DNA of 23,881 nt. Source: an uncultured Treponema sp. GTDB taxonomy: Bacteria > Spirochaetota > Spirochaetia > Treponematales > Treponemataceae. This document shows, one piece after another, positions 1 to 7,211 of this stretch. The notes under the pieces are model-generated. The model searched no databases and was not told where the DNA came from. It saw only the letters and a list, made by a program, of their open reading frames with translations. The stretch is from assembly GCA_937885235.1 (NCBI GenBank), contig CAKZZK010000335.1, forward strand, positions 1 through 23,881. The letters are read 5' to 3'. Positions within the stretch are counted from its first letter, which is position 1. Each line of letters opens with the position of its first letter. The position numbers and the translations under genes are program-made.

Positions 1-515
1 ACCTCGCGGGAAAGCTGGTGCTGCTCTTTGGCAAAGCTGCGGAACGTGCACCATTGCAGGTAGTCTTGAGAAAAACGCGAGCTGTCTTTAATGTAGAGTG
101 ATGAACAGCGGTAATAGGCAAGCTCGTTGTTGCAGCTAACAAGGTCTATTCCATCGGTCATCTTGATGACCTGCGCGTACTCGCGGTTGTCGTATAATTC
201 CTTGCAGAGCAAAAGCAGGGAGTCTTCGTCCTGAAAATCCTCATAGAGGGATTTGAATGCCCTGATTCTGTCTTCCACGTTCCCCATCGCGGCAAGCTCT
301 TCTGCCGCCCGCCGCGCGATGAGCGGAGAAGCTTTTTTTGCGCTCTGCTTGAAAAGCCTTTCGGCAGTAGCCCTGTCGCCCATCTGTAGGGAACGCAGCG
401 CAACGAAATACGCTGCATCGTCTCCATATTTCTGCTGGAGCGAGTTGTCCGAAGAACAGCCTGCAGACAGCAGGAGGAGGCAAAGCAGTAAATAGATAAA
501 CGCTGTCTTTCTCAT
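1..515 (-). CDS. Lipoprotein with helical-repeat region, C-terminus cut by window edge
   Basis: The reading frame is open from the ATG at 515-513 to the left edge of the window, giving about 171 residues with no stop. The N-terminus is MRKT, then a leucine-rich stretch and the lipobox LSAGC with the lipidated cysteine at residue 20, so it should be an exported, lipid-anchored protein. The rest is rich in Ala, Leu, Glu and Arg and reads as paired helices, like TPR or the helical superhelix of soluble lytic transglycosylases. Its start overlaps the stop of the LysM gene by one base (TGATG), and a GGCGGAG ribosome site lies just before it, so the two are translationally coupled. A lytic transglycosylase or another cell-wall protein would fit a LysM partner, but any catalytic domain would lie outside the window, so that assignment is only a guess. 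Confidence 0.8.
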   Translation of the reverse strand, partial: MRKTAFIYLLLCLLLLSAGCSSDNSLQQKYGDDAAYFVALRSLQMGDRATAERLFKQSAKKASPLIARRAAEELAAMGNVEDRIRAFKSLYEDFQDEDSLLLLCKELYDNREYAQVIKMTDGIDLVSCNNELAYYRCSSLYIKDSSRFSQDYLQWCTFRSFAKEQHQLSRE

Positions 516-2812
516 CACTCCGCCGGAATCAGTATGACGGAGCCAGCTTTGATGTAGTTTGGATTGCTGAGCTTATTATACTGCGCAAGGTATTTGTACC
601 GCCACGGGTTCTTGTAGTAGGCATTGGAAATATCCCAGAGTGTGTCTCCCCAGACGACGGTGTACTTGATGTCCGGCACCTTGGTAGCGGATTTCACAGG
701 CTGTTCGGGGACTACCTGTGAGGGAACGGTGGCGATGACAATCTGGTTTTCCTTTGCGGGCACGGATTCTGCCTGCTTGGGTGTCGGAGTCGCTGCGGGT
801 GCGGAAGTTGCCGGCGTAAAGGAAGGAGTCGTTTCCTCTGTGCTGTTTTTCTGCTCTGGCGAAGGCAGCGAGGAGGTGTCGATAGGCGGCGTGATGTTGC
901 CCGCATCCGCAATGGGTGTGGATGATGAACCTTTTTCCTGCTGTGTTCTGGCTGCTATTTCCGGCTGCTGCGGCCTGTTGATGAGGTTGAGCTTTGTCGG
1001 AATGACGAAGAGGAAGAGCAAGCACAAAAGGCAGATGATGGCGCATGCCACGCAGATGATAACGGGAAGTCTCGTCTTCTTTTTTTCTTCGCGCTTTTCC
1101 TCTTCAAAGGCGCTTGAAGACTTTCCTTCTATGGTCTCCTTGTCATAGAGGTTGTTAAACATATTTTCAGGAGTGATTTCCTCTGGCTGCTTGTTTCCAT
1201 CTTCGCCAAAGAGCCTGTCAAAGTCGCTTTCGCTCTCATCGTCGTCAAAGCTGGGTATCTCAAAGTCCGTATCTGAAGCGAGGTACGAGTTTGTTGTCGT
1301 AGAGAGGTCGCCAAAGTCGGGCAGATCAAAATCATCAGAGCTTGCCTCCGAGCTTGCTTCAATTTCCGGATCGCTGAAATCGGGAAGGTCGGCGCTGTCT
1401 ATGCTGCTGTCATCATCATCGCTGAAGTCTGGCAAACTCAAGTCAAAATCGCTGTCCGCCGTTGCTTTTTCGGTGTCGCCAAAATCGGGCAGATCAAAGT
1501 CTCTGGAACTGGTCTCAGTTTCCAGTTCTCCGAAGTCTGGCAAATCCAAGTCAAAGTCGCTGGCGGCTGCCGTCGTTTCCAACTCGGTGCTTGCACCGAT
1601 GCCGTCGCCGAAGTCCGGCAGAGCGGGAAGATCTATATCCTTGCTCAGGTCAACATCAGAGGTGTCTATGTCATCCAGAGTGAAATCAGGCAGTTCTGAC
1701 AGGGAATTGTCTGACAAGCTGCTGTCAGTCTGAACAGTGGCTGACAAGTCGCTGTCGGTGTTTAGAAGTTCGTCGTCTGAAACTATATCGCTTGTCAGCT
1801 CGCTCTCTGTGAATTCGCTGTCTGCCTGTGCGATGGTATCGTCAATTTCTTTTGCGGGTACGGCTGTCTGTGTGTCTCCAAAGTCAAAGTCCGTTTCAGT
1901 ATTGATGCTTGAAGACGCATCGGGCTCATTGAAGTCTGGAAGCTCTATGCTTGCCGCAGTCTCCCTGTTTCCCGTCGCAGCGAAGTCGAAGTCTGTGGTG
2001 TCAGAGTCGTTGAGCGTGGTAACGGCTGCGGCCTTTTCTTCTGTGGCAGCGGGTTCTGCGGCTTGCAGCACTTCCGGCTGTTCTGAATCATCGGTGAACA
2101 GGGATTCGTCAAAGTCCTCCGGCACTTCTCCCGCCTCTTTTTCGTCTCCTTCCTGATGGCGGGATTTTGCACTGCGCCGTGAAGATTTTCCTTCTTTGGG
2201 GAGCGCGTCAAAGCCGAAGTCCTCATCATCGGGAGCAGGGCCAAGGGAGGTCACTTCTGTCGTCGTTACGTCCTTGTCCAGCTTTGCCACATCGTCTTCA
2301 GTTATGGCGTAGGGCTTCTGTTCGCTTGCCGTCGTATCGGAAGAAATGGAATTGAGTATGTCCTCGAAAGATGGCTCCGGCTCATTGTTCTTGCCATCAA
2401 AAATGTCTTCAAAAGTCTTTGTGTCTTCTTCAGAAGGAATGCCCGCAGGGCTGTCGTCTATGGAGAAATTGACGGGACCGCCGCGCTCGGCGATTGGCCG
2501 TGACACGAGGGCTACTTGCCTGTCTGTTTCGGGGTCATGGATTTTTGCGCTGAGCTTGTTTTCCGCGTCAAGTTCAATGTCTAGGTTCAGGTTTGGCTCG
2601 CCATTGCCGTGCGGGTGCAGGTCTTTTATTTCCAGTGTGTCTACATACTGGGCATCCGCCATCGAAGCTGTGGAGGAACGGTAGAGATCAACGTGGACAG
2701 TCGTCTGGTTGTCTTTTACTGTGGTGAGTGCGAGATTCTTTTTCTGCGGCTTGCCGTATTCCAGTATGGGGTAAAAAGAACCGTCGGCAAGTTTGATTCC
2801 AATAGCTTCCAT
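515..2812 (-). CDS. Membrane-anchored LysM protein with N-terminal Hsp70-type substrate-binding beta domain
   Basis: This is a 765-residue protein. Residues 2-105 resemble the DnaK substrate-binding beta domain. The diagnostic stretch KDNQTTVHV (33-41) matches the DnaK EDNQSAVTI region, and a later segment (60-95) follows the DnaK pattern of a FDIDA-like strand and a short LSA strand. No ATPase domain is present. Residues 110-575 are acidic and low in complexity, with about nine copies of LPDF followed by an acidic patch (291-525). A basic KKKTR precedes one membrane helix (582-605), giving an N-in, C-out topology. A Pro/Thr-rich linker leads to a C-terminal LysM domain (717-763, YTVVWGDTLWDIS to LIPAE) that should bind peptidoglycan. 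The start at 2812 has an AGAGG ribosome site and a good promoter upstream, which argues against a lost N-terminal ATPase domain. The function is unknown; it may tether a cytoplasmic protein or peptide to the wall. Confidence 0.93.
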   Translation of the reverse strand: MEAIGIKLADGSFYPILEYGKPQKKNLALTTVKDNQTTVHVDLYRSSTASMADAQYVDTLEIKDLHPHGNGEPNLNLDIELDAENKLSAKIHDPETDRQVALVSRPIAERGGPVNFSIDDSPAGIPSEEDTKTFEDIFDGKNNEPEPSFEDILNSISSDTTASEQKPYAITEDDVAKLDKDVTTTEVTSLGPAPDDEDFGFDALPKEGKSSRRSAKSRHQEGDEKEAGEVPEDFDESLFTDDSEQPEVLQAAEPAATEEKAAAVTTLNDSDTTDFDFAATGNRETAASIELPDFNEPDASSSINTETDFDFGDTQTAVPAKEIDDTIAQADSEFTESELTSDIVSDDELLNTDSDLSATVQTDSSLSDNSLSELPDFTLDDIDTSDVDLSKDIDLPALPDFGDGIGASTELETTAAASDFDLDLPDFGELETETSSRDFDLPDFGDTEKATADSDFDLSLPDFSDDDDSSIDSADLPDFSDPEIEASSEASSDDFDLPDFGDLSTTTNSYLASDTDFEIPSFDDDESESDFDRLFGEDGNKQPEEITPENMFNNLYDKETIEGKSSSAFEEEKREEKKKTRLPVIICVACAIICLLCLLFLFVIPTKLNLINRPQQPEIAARTQQEKGSSSTPIADAGNITPPIDTSSLPSPEQKNSTEETTPSFTPATSAPAATPTPKQAESVPAKENQIVIATVPSQVVPEQPVKSATKVPDIKYTVVWGDTLWDISNAYYKNPWRYKYLAQYNKLSNPNYIKAGSVILIPAE
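1238..1942 (-). repeat. Coding tandem-like LPDF acidic repeats
   Basis: Within the LysM gene, about nine degenerate copies of the motif LPDF followed by G/S/N/T and acidic residues occur at protein residues 291, 374, 398, 424, 441, 459, 476, 497 and 518. The spacing is roughly 15-25 residues in the denser second half. The DNA copies are diverged, so this is a protein-level repeat in a disordered acidic region and not a recent DNA duplication. Repeated short motifs of this kind often act as multivalent docking sites; that role is inference here. Confidence 0.75.
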
Positions 2813-2847
2813 GGTATGTTTCCTCTTCTAATGAAAGACTGTCTTCT

Positions 2848-2876
2848 ATTATATATTAACTGTATGGGAAAAACAA
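2848..2876 (-). promoter_or_regulatory. Sigma70-type promoter of the LysM gene
   Basis: On the minus strand a TTGTTT -35 box (2876-2871) is followed by a 17-base spacer and a perfect TATAAT -10 box (2853-2848). The predicted transcript start is near 2841, about 28 bases before the ATG at 2812. This supports the chosen start and an independent transcription unit downstream of the YD-repeat gene. Confidence 0.65.
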
Positions 2877-2886
2877 CATGCGAAAA

Positions 2887-3735
2887 TCAATTTTTTGCTT
2901 CTGCCTCTGCCTCGTAATTGTAGGCATAGGTGGTCATTGATTTCAATTCGTTTGCAATGTCGCCGAATTTCTTCGTTACCTCATACTCTTTGATGGCTGT
3001 GGTATTGCCGTGTTCGTCATGCTCGTAGAATTCCCGACGGGTCACTGCCCCTGCCGCATTGAATGTCTGGATTTCCTGCAGAATCCCGTCGTCTGAGTAG
3101 CGGTAGAGCAGGCTGGAGATGAGCCCTTCGTCGCCGAGCGTTACGGTAATAGAAGCGATTTGCCCGTCCTCACGGTAGCTGTAGACTTCCTGCTGCTCAA
3201 AAGAACCGTCGCCAAAGTACTCGTTGATTTCGCTGATTCTGCCAGCCTCGTCCCTGCGGGAGATGATGCGCGAAAGCAGCGCGCCCTCGCGGTCGTAAAA
3301 GGACTGCGTTTCTTTGCCGCCCGCATACGTGTAAATAGTCTTGCCTGAAAGCGTGCCGAGCGAGTCGAATTCGGTTTCGGATAAAATCCGTCCCTCGCCG
3401 TCGTATTCGGTGACGGTGCGGTGCATGGGAATATCGTGCGAATCAAAGTACTCGGTCTTTGTCCTCCGCCCCGTCTCGTCGTATTCAAAAGTCATGCGGT
3501 CAACAAGCTTGTTCTGCGTGTCATAGCTTATGGCCTCTCCCTCCACACCGTCTGCAAAAGTGTGTACAAAACGGAGCGCGGGAGAGCGGTAGTATTCTCC
3601 AAAGCGAGAGACAATGGTGTAGTTTATCTTTGTATAGGAAAGGACCTTTCCTTTGGGAACATAGCTTGCGGTATCAAAGGCAAAGCTTGCCGCCCCTGCT
3701 AGCAGGACTGACAGCGCCGCTAAAAACTTCTTCAT
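2887..3735 (-). CDS. Secreted or periplasmic protein with YD/RHS-like repeats
   Basis: This is a 282-residue protein with a clear signal peptide (MKKF, hydrophobic core, AASFA near residue 19) and no lipobox cysteine, so it should be released to the periplasm or beyond. From about residue 80 to 265 it consists of about nine units of roughly 20 residues with the pattern Y-D-x-x-G-x-(I/L)-x-x-x-x-x-(Y/F), such as YDETGRRTKTEYF and YDGEGRILSETEF. These resemble the YD repeats of RHS and wall-associated proteins, but there is no RHS core or toxin tip. The units would form a continuous beta-hairpin stack. Binding or scaffolding at the envelope is plausible, but no precise function can be assigned. 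It lies upstream of the LysM gene on the same strand, 74 bases away. Confidence 0.87.
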   Translation of the reverse strand: MKKFLAALSVLLAGAASFAFDTASYVPKGKVLSYTKINYTIVSRFGEYYRSPALRFVHTFADGVEGEAISYDTQNKLVDRMTFEYDETGRRTKTEYFDSHDIPMHRTVTEYDGEGRILSETEFDSLGTLSGKTIYTYAGGKETQSFYDREGALLSRIISRRDEAGRISEINEYFGDGSFEQQEVYSYREDGQIASITVTLGDEGLISSLLYRYSDDGILQEIQTFNAAGAVTRREFYEHDEHGNTTAIKEYEVTKKFGDIANELKSMTTYAYNYEAEAEAKN

Positions 3736-3796
3736 ACTTTCTCTATCGGCATTGGAAGGGGAAAGTTAAGGACTTGGGCTGCCGCGGGGGAATGGC

Positions 3797-3825
3797 TAGG
3801 CAATGTCGGTCCTTCGTGCTATACT
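3797..3825 (+). promoter_or_regulatory. Promoter directly abutting the ModF-like ATPase start
   Basis: A TAGGCA -35 box (3797-3802, 4 of 6 consensus), a 17-base spacer and a TATACT -10 box (3820-3825, 5 of 6) are followed by only nine bases before the ATG at 3835. No Shine-Dalgarno sequence is visible in that gap. The transcript would begin within a few bases of the start codon, so the mRNA may be leaderless. Confidence 0.5.
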
Positions 3826-3834
3826 TGCTCCGGT

Positions 3835-5451
3835 ATGGCACAGAATACCCTTATCACGATTGAAAACTGCGCGGTGCGTGACGGCGGCACCGTGCATCTG
3901 CCGCGTGTTGACTGGCGGCTTGCCACAGGCGAGGCATGGCTGGTGACAGGACCGAACGGCGGCGGCAAGGCTGCCTTTGTGCGCGCGCTTGCGGGGCAGC
4001 TTGATATAGTTCCCAACGAGCTTGCAGCAAACGCGCAGGCTCCCGTCTCAGTGCCCCTCTATTCTTCCGTTTTTGGCAGCGATGTTGCTGTAGTCTCTCT
4101 GGAAGCGGCAGCCGCGCTCATCGAGGAAGAGCGGCAACGGGACGAGAGCGAAATACTCAACCGCGAGGATGTCGGACGCACAGGCAGGCAGTACATCTGC
4201 GAAGTGCTTGGCGGCTCAAGCAGGAAGGGGGCACCACTGCCTCCCATAGCGGCACGGCTTGAAGCTATGCCGCAGGTAAAGCTCTGCGGGGTGGAGCATA
4301 TCCTTGACCGCGGACTTCGCTATATGTCCACCGGAGAAATTCGGCGCACGCTGCTCTGCCGCGCCCTGCTTTCTGGCTGCAAGCTGCTTGTCCTCAGCGA
4401 CCCCTTTGCCGGTTTGGACGTGGCTTCCCGTGCTATACTGCTGGAATTTTTTGACACGATTGTAAAAAAGCAGCTGTCTGCCACGGGTGTGGAAGCAGCC
4501 TTCCCCCGCATCATTGTGAGCATGGAACGCTTTCGCGAAATTCCTGCGGGAATAAACAAGGTTCTGGAATTTTCAGAGCGTAAGGTTTCGTTCTGCGGAA
4601 CGCGGGAAGACTACGAGCAGGTGCTGACCCTGCGCGAAGAGACTGCCTTGCATACGCGGGCTATGGAGCGGGAGGCATTCCTTGCCTCTCTGGAAAAAAT
4701 TCGTCTGGAAAGCGGCGCGCTTGTCGCTGATATAAACAGCGCCGAACTGCCCGACAGCCTTGTCTCTTTCCACAAGGTCAATGTGGGCTGGGGCGAGCAC
4801 CGCGTGTTGGTTGACCTTGACTGGGAGGTGAAAAAGGGCGAGCACTGGCTTCTCCGCGGACCCAACGGTTCTGGCAAGACTACCATCTTGGAGCTGATAA
4901 CTGGAGACAATATGCAGGTCTTCCGAGAAGACGTCAGGCTTTTCGGAAAACGGCGCGGTTCCGGCGAGACAATCTGGGACATCAAGCGGCAGCTGGGCAT
5001 AGTGAGCTACCGCCTCCATGTAGAGTACCGCATGGTGGGTGGAACTGATTTGCAGAGCGTGATAATTTCAGGCTTCCACGACAGCATAGGTCTGTATGAG
5101 ACAGCGACAGACTACGAACTTGCCACTGCAAAGGCATGGCTGCGTCTTGCGGGCTTTGCGGGGCGGGAAGAACAGCCCTTTGCTTCGTTGAGCTATGGCG
5201 AGCAGCGTGCCGTGCTCATCATCCGTGCGGCGGTGAAGTCTCCGCGGGTGCTCATTCTGGACGAGCCCTGCCATGGACTTGACGAGGATTACCATACGAA
5301 GATCCTTGACCTCTTGGAAAAAGTGGCGGGAACGGGTACGACTACGCTCCTCCACGTGACCCATGATGAAAGCGAAGTCCTTGCCTGCGAAAAGCATATT
5401 CTGGAACTGCATCCCGACGAGCAGCCTATGTACCGGATTATTCAGCTTTGA
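3835..5451 (+). CDS. modF: ModF-type duplicated ABC ATP-binding protein
   Basis: This 538-residue protein has two ABC nucleotide-binding domains in tandem and no membrane segment. It follows the layout of E. coli ModF, including YMSTGE (162-167) in the first half and the GSGETIWDIK stretch in the second. The second domain looks intact: Walker A GPNGSGKTT (342-350), signature LSYGEQ (452-457), Walker B LILDEP (473-478) and switch histidine 510. The first is degenerate: Walker A reads GPNGGGKAA (39-47), with Ala in place of Ser/Thr after the lysine, and Walker B reads VLSDP, with Ser188 and Asp189 where Asp and Glu are usual. No modABC genes are nearby, so a link to molybdate is not supported by context; ModF itself has an uncertain role. 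A terminator follows the gene. Confidence 0.9.
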   Translation: MAQNTLITIENCAVRDGGTVHLPRVDWRLATGEAWLVTGPNGGGKAAFVRALAGQLDIVPNELAANAQAPVSVPLYSSVFGSDVAVVSLEAAAALIEEERQRDESEILNREDVGRTGRQYICEVLGGSSRKGAPLPPIAARLEAMPQVKLCGVEHILDRGLRYMSTGEIRRTLLCRALLSGCKLLVLSDPFAGLDVASRAILLEFFDTIVKKQLSATGVEAAFPRIIVSMERFREIPAGINKVLEFSERKVSFCGTREDYEQVLTLREETALHTRAMEREAFLASLEKIRLESGALVADINSAELPDSLVSFHKVNVGWGEHRVLVDLDWEVKKGEHWLLRGPNGSGKTTILELITGDNMQVFREDVRLFGKRRGSGETIWDIKRQLGIVSYRLHVEYRMVGGTDLQSVIISGFHDSIGLYETATDYELATAKAWLRLAGFAGREEQPFASLSYGEQRAVLIIRAAVKSPRVLILDEPCHGLDEDYHTKILDLLEKVAGTGTTTLLHVTHDESEVLACEKHILELHPDEQPMYRIIQL

Positions 5452-5476
5452 GACATATTATTTCATAGAAGAAAAT

Positions 5477-5508
5477 AAAGCCTGCCAGATAACTTTGGCA
5501 GGCTTTTT
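5477..5508. terminator. Bidirectional Rho-independent terminator
   Basis: A perfect 10-base-pair stem, AAAGCCTGCC (5477-5486) and GGCAGGCTTT (5497-5506), encloses a 10-base loop. Five T follow on the plus strand, and an A-rich flank on the left gives a T-rich tail on the minus strand. It sits between the convergent ModF-like gene and CBM48 gene and can end both transcripts. Confidence 0.9.
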
Positions 5509-5520
5509 GGTAAAAGAAAA

Positions 5521-5832
5521 CTAGCAGATTACGACAGAGTTGTCTGTGTGTGAGAAGGGAGCAGGAATGTATTTGTCTGCTGCCCAGTCATTCTCCCAGT
5601 GCTTGCCATCAAGCAGATAACGGAACTGATACTCTTTGCCAGCAGGCAGCTTAAGCTTTACAGAAAAACTGCCGTCCTTTGCACTCCGGGTAAGGGGTGT
5701 TTCGGTGCTGCTCCAACTGTTGAAGTCACCAGCAATGGTTACTGTCTCAGCGCCGTGCGCAGCCTCCTGTGAAACAGAGAATGTCACTGTACAGTACTTC
5801 TTGTCTTTAGAATACGATTTTTTTAAAGCCAT
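5521..5832 (-). CDS. Stand-alone CBM48 / AMPK-beta-like glycogen-binding protein
   Basis: This is a 103-residue protein, almost wholly one carbohydrate-binding module of the CBM48 (isoamylase N-terminal, AMPK-beta) type. The markers are AGDFNSWS near residue 34, then the LPAGKEYQFRYLLDG strand pair and a WENDWAADKY segment. The conserved aromatic residues for glucan binding are present. No catalytic domain is attached. The start is set at 5832 (MALKK) because AAAAGGAG lies seven bases upstream; the ATG at 5856 would place that ribosome site inside the coding region. Isolated modules like this may target glycogen or a starch-degrading partner, but no glycogen enzyme is in the window. There is no signal peptide, so it should be cytoplasmic. 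Confidence 0.85.
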   Translation of the reverse strand: MALKKSYSKDKKYCTVTFSVSQEAAHGAETVTIAGDFNSWSSTETPLTRSAKDGSFSVKLKLPAGKEYQFRYLLDGKHWENDWAADKYIPAPFSHTDNSVVIC

Positions 5833-5839
5833 ACATAAA

Positions 5840-5847
5840 CTCCTTTT
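5840..5847 (-). promoter_or_regulatory. Ribosome binding site deciding the CBM48 start
   Basis: AAAAGGAG on the minus strand ends seven bases before the ATG at 5832-5830. It lies within codons 4-6 of the longer frame that begins at 5856, so the shorter start is preferred. Confidence 0.75.
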
Positions 5848-6000
5848 GGGACGCATTATGATGTGCCGTCATAACGGCTACGCCCTAGGCATTGATTATT
5901 ATAGTGAATTTGCAGAACTAAGTAAACTGGTTTTTATGGAAATTATCTACAAAATAATGACTTAATGCGATTTTATGGTGGATTTTTCTGCGCATATCTG

Positions 6001-6006
6001 TATAAT
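6001..6006 (+). promoter_or_regulatory. -10 box upstream of metK
   Basis: A perfect TATAAT lies 31 bases before the metK ATG. The best -35 candidate, TGGATT at 5979-5984 with a 16-base spacer, is poor. The leader would be about 25 bases and holds only the AAGGAG ribosome site (6023-6028), which leaves no room for a SAM riboswitch. Confidence 0.5.
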
Positions 6007-6037
6007 GAAGGTATCACATAGAAAGGAGCTTTCTTTT

Positions 6038-7207
6038 ATGGAAAACAATCACTATCTTTTTACCTCTGAATCGGTTGGCGAGGGGCACCCCGACAAGCTC
6101 TGCGACCAGATAAGCGACGGTATCCTCGATGAGTGCCTGCGTCAGGATAGCGAAAGCCACGTGGCTGCGGAAACCTTTGCCTGTCAGGCCCTGGTTCTGG
6201 TGGGTGGCGAGATAAATACAAAGGCCTATGTGGACGTACAGCAGGTGGCACGCAACGTTGCCAAGCGCATCGGCTACTCGAATCCCGACTACGGACTTGA
6301 CTATAATTCTATGGCTGTGCTGAACATGATACACAGCCAGTCTGCAGACATCAATCAGGGCGTTGTGGGCAGGGGACTTGAAGAATTCAAAGGCCAGCAG
6401 GGAGCAGGCGACCAAGGCATGATGTTTGGCTTTGCCTGCCGTGAGACGCCGGAGCTTATGCCCGCGCCTATCAGCTATGCCCACAAGCTCATGCTCAAAT
6501 CTGCGGAACTGCGCAAGAGCGGCAAAGTGACTTGGTTCCGTCCTGATGCCAAGGGACAGGTGACCATTGAGTACGAGGGACACAAGCCCGTGCACATCGA
6601 TACGGTGGTTATCTCTCAGCAGCATGACCCGGGAGTGACCTATGATGAAATCAAGCACACTATCATTGAACGCCTCATCAAGCCCGTGCTGGAGCCTACC
6701 GGTTTGCTTGATGAAAAGACAAAGTATTTCGTGAATCCTACCGGCCAGTTTTGCATCGGCGGCCCCGTGGGAGATTCCGGTCTGACGGGGCGCAAGATAA
6801 TCGTAGACACCTACGGCGGCATGGGACGTCACGGCGGCGGTGCTTTCAGCGGCAAGGATCCCAGCAAGGTTGACCGTTCTGCAGCCTATATGGCACGCTA
6901 CATCGCCAAGAACATTGTTGCGGCTGAGCTTGCAGAACGCTGCGAGATAGAGCTTGCCTATGCTATTGGCGTGCCCTTCCCGGTGAGCATCATGGCGGAA
7001 ACTTTTGGCACTGCCACTGTTCCCGAGTACAAGATTGTAGAGGCGGTAAAGCAGGTCTTTGACTGCTCTCCGAGCGGCATAATCACCACGCTTGACTTGA
7101 AGCGCCCCATTTACGAGGCGACAGCCACCTACGGCCACTTTGGACGCAGCGAATTCCCCTGGGAGCAGACTGACAAGGTGCAGGCGCTCCGTGACTGCAT
7201 AAAATAA
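6038..7207 (+). CDS. metK: S-adenosylmethionine synthetase
   Basis: This 389-residue protein is a full-length methionine adenosyltransferase, which makes SAM from methionine and ATP in the cytoplasm. Family markers include GEGHPDK (14-20), the GAGDQGMMFGFA signature and the glycine-rich GGGAFSGKDPSKVDRS loop. The length is close to the E. coli enzyme. The ATG at 6038 is chosen because AAGGAG lies nine bases upstream; the frame is open to 5975, but the extra residues are not conserved in the family and would cross the promoter. It is followed four bases later by nth and probably shares its transcript. Confidence 0.98.
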   Translation: MENNHYLFTSESVGEGHPDKLCDQISDGILDECLRQDSESHVAAETFACQALVLVGGEINTKAYVDVQQVARNVAKRIGYSNPDYGLDYNSMAVLNMIHSQSADINQGVVGRGLEEFKGQQGAGDQGMMFGFACRETPELMPAPISYAHKLMLKSAELRKSGKVTWFRPDAKGQVTIEYEGHKPVHIDTVVISQQHDPGVTYDEIKHTIIERLIKPVLEPTGLLDEKTKYFVNPTGQFCIGGPVGDSGLTGRKIIVDTYGGMGRHGGGAFSGKDPSKVDRSAAYMARYIAKNIVAAELAERCEIELAYAIGVPFPVSIMAETFGTATVPEYKIVEAVKQVFDCSPSGIITTLDLKRPIYEATATYGHFGRSEFPWEQTDKVQALRDCIK

Positions 7208-7211
7208 GGTT

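Noticed and set aside
1152..1733. Serine/lysine-rich plus-strand frame opposite the LPDF repeats
   Set aside because: Its SPKSGRSKS pattern is just the complement of the acidic repeat codons.
1238..1942. Spaced DNA repeats considered as a CRISPR or minisatellite
   Set aside because: The copies are diverged, in frame, and without uniform spacers, so they are protein-level repeats.
3835..5451. A molybdate transport locus around the ModF-like gene
   Set aside because: No binding protein, permease or molybdenum cofactor gene is in the window; only the ATPase resembles the family.
6007..6037. SAM riboswitch upstream of metK
   Set aside because: Only about 31 bases separate the -10 box from the start codon, too short for any known SAM riboswitch.
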